Made by a program: the position numbers and the translations under genes
Shown: positions 1 to 7,900 of the stretch, piece by piece
Layout: each line of letters starts with the position of its first letter
Numbering within the stretch: position 1 is the first letter of the stretch
Assembly: GCA_041389525.1 (NCBI GenBank)
Contig: JAWKRR010000018.1
Location: 49,962-113,961, forward strand
DNA: 64,000 nucleotides
Direction of reading: 5' to 3'
Source: JACKFB01 sp041389525
GTDB lineage: Bacteria; Myxococcota_A; UBA9042; PHBI01; JACKFB01
The notes under the pieces: generated by a model
The model's database searches: none
What the model was told of the DNA's origin: nothing
What the model saw: the letters and a program-made list of their open reading frames with translations, nothing else

Positions 1-886
1 CTTCCGCGTTCAGGTAGCGCGCCTCGTTCGACGCGTAGGCCAGGTTGGTCTCAAAGGGCCACGCCCCGGCCGCCGAGGCCGCCTGGTTCTGCCGCGTCAC
101 GTCTGAGAGCGAGCCCAGGCCGCGAATCCGCTGGGTCCGGTCGATGGCGAAGCCCAGCGCCCCGGTCCCCTGGTCCATCACGGTCTGAACCCACGAGCCC
201 AGCGCCCCCGCCCGCCGCGGCGTCACGTGCAGGTGAGCCAGCCAGAAGCCGCCTTTCTCCGCGGGCATGTTGATGACCGCGTCGATGAAGCGCCCCGCCA
301 GCGCGTTCGCCGCGGCCGCCGCGGCCTCGTCGGTCGCCGCGCGCGAGATGAAGACGTAGTGCACGTTGTCAGGCGAGGCCGCGATCAGCCCCGGGACGCC
401 GCCCGCCCAGATCGAGGTCGGGTCGATCTGCGTGCGGCGCAGCGTGTCGGGGATGAAGACGTAGGTGTCGCAGCCGGTCCAGTGCTCCGAGAGGCGCCAG
501 GTCGTCCCGTCGGTGCGCTCAAACGTGAAGTCGCCAGCGAGGTCGTGCCGGTAGACGCCACCTTGCTCGTAGGAGAACGGCCGCGCCGGCAGCCCGTCGG
601 CGCAGAGCACGGGAGGCTCCACGATCTCGGGCGCTGCGTCGCCGCCAGCATCGCCGCCGGCATCGGCCACATCGGCCACCGCATCCGCCACGTCCGCCGC
701 CTCACCATCCGGCCCCGCCGCGTCACCATCCCCGGCCGCCTCACCACCGTCTGCAAGCGCGTCCGCCGCGCCCACCGCGTCCCCGCCCCCGTCAGCGGCG
801 TCGTCCCCCGCGCCGCATCCAAGCGTCAGAGCCAGAAGCGCCGCCAAGACCAGCGCCCGAAATGTCGACAAGGCGTGAACATTCAT
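1..886 (-). CDS. Secreted lipoprotein, C-terminus cut by window edge
   Basis: The frame opens at the ATG at 886 and stays open to base 1, so the 3' end lies outside the window. Residues 1-24 form a signal peptide ending in the lipobox LTLGC, predicting a lipid-anchored envelope protein. Residues 25 to about 80 are an Asp/Ala/Gly linker. The folded part begins near residue 90 and contains TWRLSEHWTGCDTYVFI, which recalls the first strand of redoxin-like folds, but I see no CxxC active site and do not assign a function. Later segments (AHLHVTPRRAG, GALGFAIDRTQRIRG) look globular. It is transcribed away from the DUF2062-methyltransferase gene. Presence of a gene is well supported by codon pattern; its role is unknown. 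Confidence 0.75.
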   Translation of the reverse strand, partial: MNVHALSTFRALVLAALLALTLGCGAGDDAADGGGDAVGAADALADGGEAAGDGDAAGPDGEAADVADAVADVADAGGDAGGDAAPEIVEPPVLCADGLPARPFSYEQGGVYRHDLAGDFTFERTDGTTWRLSEHWTGCDTYVFIPDTLRRTQIDPTSIWAGGVPGLIAASPDNVHYVFISRAATDEAAAAAANALAGRFIDAVINMPAEKGGFWLAHLHVTPRRAGALGSWVQTVMDQGTGALGFAIDRTQRIRGLGSLSDVTRQNQAASAAGAWPFETNLAYASNEARYLNAE

Positions 887-897
887 AGGCCCAGCAT

Positions 898-941
898 ACC
901 CAAGCGGCGCCCACAAAGAAGGCCCCAACCCAAGCGGCGCC
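898..941. repeat. Pair of 14-bp direct repeats in the divergent intergenic region
   Basis: The 14-mer ACCCAAGCGGCGCC occurs at 898-911 and again at 928-941 (30-bp period), between the start of the lipoprotein on the minus strand and the DUF2062 gene on the plus strand. It could be a regulator site or a chance low-complexity duplication. No clear promoter hexamers are visible nearby. Confidence 0.4.
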
Positions 942-1173
942 ACCCCGGCCCCACGAAAGCCGCCGCCAAGCTGAAGGCCAAACGCTGAAAGCTGAAAGCG
1001 GGCCATCGCGCCCCCGACCCCACAGCCCCGCCCCCAACGCCCCGCCGCGATTGCCCCCCCTTGCGTTCCCAAGCAAGCTGGGACAAGGCTCCCGCGCGGC
1101 CCCGCGCCCCCGAAGGCCCCCGGCCGACCGTGGCAGCACCGCCCGAGATCTGCTCCTGCCGCCCGAGCCCCCG

Positions 1174-2283
1174 TTGTTCAAGGCCCTCCACAAGCGCTTC
1201 CACGACCTCGCGATGCACCTGCTGCGCGAGCACACCGAGCCCCCGCGCATGGCGCTGGCGGTCTGGGTGGGCTGCGTGGTCGGCTGCACGCCGCTCTTCG
1301 GCTTTCACCTGTGGGTCTGCATCGCGCTGGCGTGGGCGCTGCGGCTCAACCAGGTCGTGGTCTACGCCGCCGCCAACATCTCCATCCCACCGCTGGCGCC
1401 CTTCATCGGGTTCGCCGCGGTGCAGCTTGGCGAGCAGGTGCTGCACGGCCGCTGGATGGCGCTGGAGCTGGCCGACTTCACCTGGCGAAACGCCCCCGCC
1501 CTGGGCGCGCGCTTCTTCGTAAACTGGCTGGTCGGCGGGCTGGTCGTCGGCGCGGCCATCGGCCTCGTGGGCGCTGCGGTCACCTGGGTCTTTCTGGCCC
1601 GCCGGCGCGACCGCAAGCGCGCGGAGGAGGACCCGCTCTACGCCGCGATGCTGACCGCGTCGGCGCGCTACCGGCCGCTGCCGCGAAACCTGCGCGTCTA
1701 CGCCCACATGAAGTACCGCATGGACCCGTCCTACCGCGCCATCGCCGGGCTGGTGCCGCCGGGGGCCTTCACCGTGGACCTCGGCACGGGCCTGGGGATG
1801 CTGCCGACCCTGCTCGGCGTGCTCGGCGAAGGCCGCAAATCCCTAGGCGTGGACTGGGATTCCGCCAAGGTGCGCGGCGGCGTCCAAGCGTCCGCGGGCC
1901 TCGCAGGCGTGGACCTCGTCGAGGGCGACGTCCAGCGCTTCGAGCCGCCGGCTTGCGACGTCATCACCCTGGTCGACGTCCTTCATTACTATGAGCCCGC
2001 CGACCAGCGCGCCCTGTTGGCCCGCTGCGCCGCCGCGCTGCGCCCCGGCGGCCGCCTCATCATCCGCGAGGGCGACCGCGCCCGCGAAGGCGGCGCGCGC
2101 TGGACCCGCCTGGTCGAGCGCGTCGTCACCAAGCTGGGCTGGAACCGCGGCCCGGCCGTCCACTTCCGCCCCGCCGCCGACCTCCAAGCCGACCTCGAGG
2201 CCCTGGGCTTCACCGTCGCCATCACGCCGCTGGCCGGCAGCCTCCACCCCGGAAACGTCCTGCTGGTGGGCGAGATCGGCTGA
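1174..2283 (+). CDS. DUF2062 membrane domain fused to SAM-dependent methyltransferase
   Basis: I place the start at the TTG at 1174 (369 aa), because the upstream in-frame stretch from 1051 is Pro/Arg-rich and unlike protein. Residues about 1-145 are a DUF2062 domain with three hydrophobic segments (the run around MALAVWVGCVVGCTPLFGF, then NISIPPLAPFIGF, then FFVNWLVGGLVVGAAIG). The second half is a class I methyltransferase: motif I is VDLGTGLGMLP, followed by an acidic residue in SLGVDWD and the post-motif VDVLHYYEP. The protein is therefore probably a membrane-anchored methyltransferase; the substrate is unknown. DUF2062 is often found fused to glycosyltransferases, so a lipid or envelope-linked acceptor is plausible but is inference. 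Confidence 0.85.
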   Translation: MFKALHKRFHDLAMHLLREHTEPPRMALAVWVGCVVGCTPLFGFHLWVCIALAWALRLNQVVVYAAANISIPPLAPFIGFAAVQLGEQVLHGRWMALELADFTWRNAPALGARFFVNWLVGGLVVGAAIGLVGAAVTWVFLARRRDRKRAEEDPLYAAMLTASARYRPLPRNLRVYAHMKYRMDPSYRAIAGLVPPGAFTVDLGTGLGMLPTLLGVLGEGRKSLGVDWDSAKVRGGVQASAGLAGVDLVEGDVQRFEPPACDVITLVDVLHYYEPADQRALLARCAAALRPGGRLIIREGDRAREGGARWTRLVERVVTKLGWNRGPAVHFRPAADLQADLEALGFTVAITPLAGSLHPGNVLLVGEIG

Positions 2284-2430
2284 GCGCGCGCGGGCGGGCG
2301 GGCGGCGACCGTCCGGCAGGCGTGGCGCCCCCCGCACAGGCCGTCGGCACCTGTGGACTCAGTCGGCCGCCGAAGGGCCTCCGACTCACCGGAGCACAAC
2401 GCGTTTAGGCCCATTTACCCAGGAGCCGTC

Positions 2431-4059
2431 ATGGTCTCTCGAAGATGGTCACACTGTGTCCGCGCCGCCGCGGCTCTGTGCGTTCTCGCCCTGGGTGCCG
2501 TCGCCTGCGACAGCGGGGGCGACGAGGGGGGCGAGCCGGTCGATGACGACTCGGTGCAGGCCACCGTCGGCGCGAAGGGCGGGGTGTTGGACGGGCGGGC
2601 TGGCTCGAGCTTGTTCGGGGTCAAGGTCCTCTTCCCGCCGGGCGCGCTGACCGGCAACACGAAGGTGACCCTGAAGCCGACCTTCGACGCCACGCCGCTG
2701 CCCGAGTACGCCGAGCGGGTCGGGCCGCAGGTCGTCATCGAGAGCAAGGGCACGCTGAGCGGGCCGATGCTGCTGACGCTGCCGGTGGACTCGGGCGCGG
2801 TCGACCGGTTCGGGCAGGGCGCGACGTCGGTCAAGGTGTGGCTTCGCGCAGGCGGCACCTGGGCTTTGACCGAGCCGACGGAGACCGGCGAGGGGACCGT
2901 CACCATCTCGCTGAGCGAGTTCACGACGGCCGCGGCGGGGGTCAAGGTGACGTCGCTGGTGCCGAAGTGCGCGGGCGCTGGCGCCTGCACGGGCACGGCG
3001 GCGAGCCACTACGACGCGGTCGGGTGCGCGAGCACGGGGCTGTGCGCGAGGGCGATGTTCCCCGCCGGCCAGCCCATCGACGGCTTTGACTTCGCCGTGG
3101 CCGAGCGCGGCACAGCCCTCGCCTTTCCCGCGCCCGCCGCCACGACGGGCATCAAGGGCGCGTCGTTGGGGGTCCAGGCCGGCTCGTCGGCGTTCGGCCC
3201 CTCGCGCACGCTGACCTCGTCGCGGCGGGTCAATCCGGGCCTCGTCGGCGCCGGTGACGTGATGGTCGGGCTGGCGTCCGGCAACCTGCTGCTCCCAGCC
3301 GACTCGCGCGCCCCGGTCCTCTACACCGACGGCGTGGGCCTCGGCGGCTTTCGCATCTCCAGCGGGCAGTCCCTGCGCTTCGCCATCGACCCCAAGGGGG
3401 ACCTCGGCGTCATCAACCACGAGGAGGGCCTGCTCGCTGTGGACGAGCAGATCATGGTTATCGCGGTCAACAACGTCATCGCGGTCTCCCACGAGAACGC
3501 GCCGCGCATCGTCCCGCTCCGAGGCGACGCGGGCTTCCTGGTCGGCCTGGCCAGCCAGGTCCTGGAGGCGAAGCTCACCAGCGAGATCAAGGGTTCGGTG
3601 ACACAGACCGTGCAGCTGCCGAAGGGCCAGTCCTTGTCGCCCCAGGCCCCGCTGGCCAGCGGACCGGCGGGCGCGGTGGCGGCGGTCAGCCAGCCCGGCG
3701 CGAAGGTCGTGGTCTCGCGCGGCGGCGCGGCGTTTCAGGTCGTGTCGGGCGTGGCGTTCCCGGCGTCGAGCGTGGCCTTCGACGGCACGGGCGCGGTGGT
3801 GATCTCATCCGCAACCACGCCCGAGATCATGGTGGTCCAAGCGAACGGCCAGGCGCGCAGCTTCCGCCTCACCGACGCACCCGAGGGCAGCGCGGCCGCG
3901 ACAAACGCCATCATCCGCCAGATCGTCTCAGCCAGCGGCGACGCGCGCCTGCCGGTGGCCGGCATCGTCTCGCCCCGCGGAGACGTCGCCGCCACGCTGG
4001 AGGTGGGCCTCATCGCCCTGACCCAGGACCGCAGCTTCGTGCGCCTGACGCTGCCCTGA
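2431..4059 (+). CDS. Lipoprotein with ZU5-like domain and repeat C-terminus
   Basis: The ATG at 2431 is preceded by AGGAG at 2421-2425 and opens a signal peptide with lipobox GAVAC, so this start is preferred over the in-frame ATG at 2353. The protein is 542 aa. Residues about 40-170 resemble a ZU5 domain (GGVLDGRAG, VLFPPGALTGNTKVTL, ending in a beta-rich segment). The rest is a series of beta-strand-like repeats (residues about 240-540) that could form a propeller; no catalytic motif is seen. It is likely an outer-membrane or cell-surface lipoprotein with a binding or structural role. Function is not assigned. Confidence 0.85.
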   Translation: MVSRRWSHCVRAAAALCVLALGAVACDSGGDEGGEPVDDDSVQATVGAKGGVLDGRAGSSLFGVKVLFPPGALTGNTKVTLKPTFDATPLPEYAERVGPQVVIESKGTLSGPMLLTLPVDSGAVDRFGQGATSVKVWLRAGGTWALTEPTETGEGTVTISLSEFTTAAAGVKVTSLVPKCAGAGACTGTAASHYDAVGCASTGLCARAMFPAGQPIDGFDFAVAERGTALAFPAPAATTGIKGASLGVQAGSSAFGPSRTLTSSRRVNPGLVGAGDVMVGLASGNLLLPADSRAPVLYTDGVGLGGFRISSGQSLRFAIDPKGDLGVINHEEGLLAVDEQIMVIAVNNVIAVSHENAPRIVPLRGDAGFLVGLASQVLEAKLTSEIKGSVTQTVQLPKGQSLSPQAPLASGPAGAVAAVSQPGAKVVVSRGGAAFQVVSGVAFPASSVAFDGTGAVVISSATTPEIMVVQANGQARSFRLTDAPEGSAAATNAIIRQIVSASGDARLPVAGIVSPRGDVAATLEVGLIALTQDRSFVRLTLP

Positions 4060-4506
4060 GCCCAGGCGTCGCGCGCCGTTCGCGGTGGCATTGGCGCATT
4101 CGGGTGGCCGCGCGGCGGTCACCGGCCCTGTTGAGGACCGGTGAGGTCGCGCCGGATGACTATCGAACCTGCTTCTAAACCCATCACCCATAATAGGTGG
4201 GGTTCACTATGGACGCTTAAGGCTTCCGGCTACGAGGCCGGCATGCTCACCGCGTTCAGGGGCGAATCCCGAGGTTAGAAGATAGGGGATAGAATCAAAG
4301 GCTGGAAGGCCATCCGGCAGACCATCACCAACTGCAGGCTACCACATTCGGCCCGGAGTGGAAGTCACCGGAAGCGAAAACCCGCACGCGCCGAAAACGC
4401 AGGCGGTGACTGCCTCTGATGACACCTCTACGCACGGCGGGGGGAGTGTGTCATTGTCGTGGTATCCCGTTGAGTACAAGTCGCCCCGTCCACGCGGGGG
4501 TGCGCG
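4060..4506. promoter_or_regulatory. Intergenic region with three inverted repeats upstream of the LuxR-type gene
   Basis: This 447-bp gap has lower GC than its flanks and no convincing gene. It holds TCACCGG at 4119-4125 pairing with CCGGTGA at 4138-4144; AGTCACCG at 4363-4370 pairing with CGGTGACT at 4404-4411; and ATGACAC at 4419-4425 pairing with GTGTCAT at 4448-4454. The GTCACCGG core recurs in the first two pairs. The first could be a weak terminator for the preceding lipoprotein (no T-run follows). The latter two sit just upstream of the regulator gene and are candidate operators or leader structure. Confidence 0.45.
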
Positions 4507-4962
4507 ATGCAGGGTCTCCGTGAGCTCCTCGACGCGTTTGACGAGCCCGCCTTCTTGCTGGACCTCGCGGGCGTCGTGGTGTTCGCCAACCTCGCCGCGC
4601 AAGCCGCGGGGATGAGCGGGCCGGTCACACCCGAGGGCGATGCGGCGCTGCACGTCGGCGTTCGCAGGGTGCGCTTCGAGCTGGACGGGGAGTCGCTCGA
4701 GCTCGTGGTGCCCAAGCCGATCTACGCCGCCGACAGCTCGGAGGTCCTGCCTTGGGCGCTGCCGCCTTGGATGGAGCGCGTGGCGCACCCGCTCGCCCAT
4801 GGCCTCTGCGACAAGGAGATCGCCGTCGAGCTGGACATGCCGCTGAGCTCGGTGCGCACCTGCGTCGCTCGGATCTTCCGCCGCGTGGGGGTCCACAGCC
4901 GCGCCGAGTTCATCGCCAAGATCGGCGAGCTACAGCGGGCCGCGCGGAGCCGCCCGCGCTGA
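4507..4962 (+). CDS. LuxR-type response regulator-like transcription factor with PAS-like N-terminus
   Basis: The protein is 151 aa. Residues 1-70 look like a small PAS-type sensory fold (LLDAFDEPAFLLDLAGVVVF and following). Residues about 95-140 form a LuxR/GerE helix-turn-helix: VAHPLAHGLCDKEIAVELDM, then PLSSVRTCVARIFRRVGV with the recognition helix. There is no receiver domain, so it is probably a one-component regulator controlled by a ligand or partner. It is single-gene, facing the giant lipoprotein gene tail-to-tail. The inverted repeats upstream (4363-4454) could be its own binding sites. The family call is sound; target genes are unknown. Confidence 0.85.
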   Translation: MQGLRELLDAFDEPAFLLDLAGVVVFANLAAQAAGMSGPVTPEGDAALHVGVRRVRFELDGESLELVVPKPIYAADSSEVLPWALPPWMERVAHPLAHGLCDKEIAVELDMPLSSVRTCVARIFRRVGVHSRAEFIAKIGELQRAARSRPR

Positions 4963-4990
4963 GCCTGCCGAAGCGCGCCCGGCCCGCGCC

Positions 4991-7900
4991 CTAGGGCGTG
5001 CCGACCACGATGAACTCGGCTGCCTGGTCCACGTCGCCGCCTGGGTCCGCGGCGGTGAAGCGCAGGACGCTGACGCCGCTGACAGGCGCGCTGAACCCGA
5101 ACCACTCCTCGGTGCTGCTGGCCGTCGGCAGCGCGACGTTTGGCAGCTCGTCGAGCAGCGTGCCGCCCCCGTCGGGGTCGCCGTCGTAGACCGCGAAGGT
5201 GCCGACCGCGGGGTTGACGTAGTCGGCTGAGTCTCGCGTCCAGTAGTACAGGCCGTCGACGGTGACCGGCGCCGGGAAGGTGATCTGCCACCACGAGGCG
5301 TTGGCGACCTCGCCGGGGTTGGTCACCCAGGCGGTCCACAGCGTGTGGTCCGCGGCCTCGGCCGCCTCGTACCCGGCGCTCCACGCGCTGCTGGCCGTCG
5401 CGACAGCACCCGGCAGGTAGGTCAGGAAGATGGAGCCCGGGTCCACCGAGAGGCCGGTCGTGACCTCGACGGGCGGGCTGGTCGCCCCGAAGAGGCCGAC
5501 CGCGTCTGCGTCGAAGGTGGTGACGCCGTCGATGTTCCCGTAGACCGAGGCGTAGCCGTAGTAGAGGCCCTCGGTGACGACGGTCGTGGGGTCCACGGAG
5601 AGCACGGCCGGGTCGTTGGAGGTAAACGCGACCTCCAGGTCGGCGTCGACCACCTGATACTGCCCGGCCGCCAGTGTGTAGACGAAGAAGGTCGCGGGGT
5701 TGAAGCCGAGGGTGGCAGGCACGCTCGAGATCAGCAGCTCAGGGATGACGACGCCGAACTCGACGAGCTCGCTCGGCACGTAGCCGGGGGCCGACGCGGT
5801 GATGGCGGCGTTGCCTGGCTGCGCGCCGACCACGGTGACGTACACGTAGTCCCCGCCGGCGAGAACGGTCGCCGAGGGCTGCGGGCTCACGATGGCGGGG
5901 TCCGAGGACTCCAGGGTGATCTCGAGGTCCGCGGGCACGTAGTAGGGCTGGCCGTTGAGCCGCGTCCGGATGTAGCAGTTCGAGTGGCGCAGGCCCACGC
6001 CGACGGTCTGGGGGCTCAGCGCGCAGTTCTCGAAGTGCAGGCTGAGCTCGGGATCGACGACGGTCACCAGGTCGGAGTCGGAGCTGTAGAGACCGGACGC
6101 TTCGGCGCGCACTTGGTAGGTGCCGGTGGCCGTGGGCTGCGAGATGTAGATGTACGGCGAGTAGTAGGTGTCGGCCGGGATCAGCGTCTCGGTGATGAGC
6201 GACCCGCCGGCGGGCGCGTCGTAGAAGGCCACGATGCCCGCGGGGTTCGCGTTCAGCGTCGAGAGCTGCACGGTCATGTCCCCGCGCGCGTAGAGGGCGT
6301 TGCCGTAGAGGCTCGCGGTCGTCGCCAGCAGCCAGACGGCGTTGGGTGGGCTGAGCGTCGAGCGCTGGGTCTCCAGGCCGCTGAAGATGAACTCCGGCGG
6401 GTCGACGGTCACGGGGAGCGCGGCCGGGGCGTAGGTGCCGGAGTCGTCGGAGGCCGTGACGGTCAGCACGTCGTCGCCGACCGACACGCCGTCGAGGGCG
6501 AAGTAGGCGTAGTCGAGGCCCGCCGGGATCGTCGTCTCGGCCACGAACGCGCGACCGGAGGCTGAGGCGAAGTGCAGGGTGAGCGGGGTCGGGGGGGCGT
6601 GGTTGAGGCCGTTGAGGTGGCGGCGGATGTAGCAGCTGGTGTGGTAGAGGCCCACGCCGGTGAAGTAGCCGGCGGCGCAGTTTTCGAAGCTCAGGGCGAG
6701 GTCGCCGGCCGACACGCTGACCGTCTCGGAGTCGCTGATGGCGAAGCCGGGGGCTTGGGCGCGCGCCGCGTAGGAGGCCGGTCGTCGTGGGCTGCGAGAT
6801 GTAGTGGTAGCCGACGTAGTAGCTGCCCGCGGGGGCCAAGATGCTGTTTTGGGGTGTGCTGGCGCCGTCCTGGAACTCGACGATCCCCGAGGTGGAGCCG
6901 GGCGTCAGCGAGAGGTCGACGGTGGTGTCGGCGAGCAAGTACATGGCATAGCCCGGGAGGGAGGGCAGCTCGTAGAGCAGGTAGAAGTCGTCCGGGAGGC
7001 TGAGGGGGCTGCGGGCCGTGTCGAGGGCGACGAAGCGGAAGGTGGGCGCCTCGACGGTGACGGCGAGGGTGGCGGGGTCGTAGGTGCCGGAGGCGTCGGA
7101 CGCGGCGACGGTGAGGGTGTCGGGGCCGACGGCGACGCCGGCGAGCACGATGTAGGCGTAGTCGAGGCCCGCGGGGATGGTCGCCTCGGCGGCGATGGCG
7201 CGGCCCGTGGCCGACGTGAAGGTCAGGGTGAGCGGGGTCGGCGGGGCGTAGTTCTGGCCGTTCTGGAGGCGCCGGACGTAGCAGGTCGTGTGGTAGACGC
7301 CGACGCCGGTGAACATGCCGAGGCTGCAGTTCTCGAAGCTCAGCGAGAGGTTGGAGGTCACGACCGAGACCAGGTCGGAGTCCTCGACGGCGAACCCGGG
7401 GGCGGACGCGCGGAGCCGGTAGGTGCCGTCCACGGCGGGCTGGGAGGCGTAGAACGGGCCGATGGAGGTGGCGCCGGCGGACCCGAGGACGGAGCCGACT
7501 GGGGCGCCGCCGCCGTCGACGATCGCCACGATTCCGGAGGTGGAGCCGGGGGCTAGCGAGAGGCTGACGAGGGTGTCTGCGGCCAGGGCCTCGCCGGTGG
7601 GGGTGCTGGCGGTGCCGAAGCTGAGGTAGACGTCATCGAGGGGGTCCAGGGTGCTGCGCTCGGTGTCCACGCCGGTCCAGGTCAGGCGCGGGGCCTCGAC
7701 GGCGACTGGCAGATCGACGGCGCCGAAGAGGGGGGCTGAGAAGGTGAGGGTGTCGGCGCCGACCGCGATTCCGACGACCGGGAAGTAGGCGTAGTCGTAG
7801 CCGGGGGGAAAGGCGGCGCTGGCGCTGGCGCGGCCGGTGGCGGAGGTGACGGCGAGGGGGAGGCCGCCGATGGGCGCGTAGTTGACGCCGCCGACGAGGG

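Noticed and set aside
227..988. Plus-strand frame at the window start
   Set aside because: It is antisense to a coherent lipoprotein with lipobox and globular body; its own sequence is Arg/Val-rich without motifs.
4200..4310. tRNA-like stretch with GGCGAATCCCGAG
   Set aside because: No acceptor stem, D arm or anticodon arm can be folded around it.
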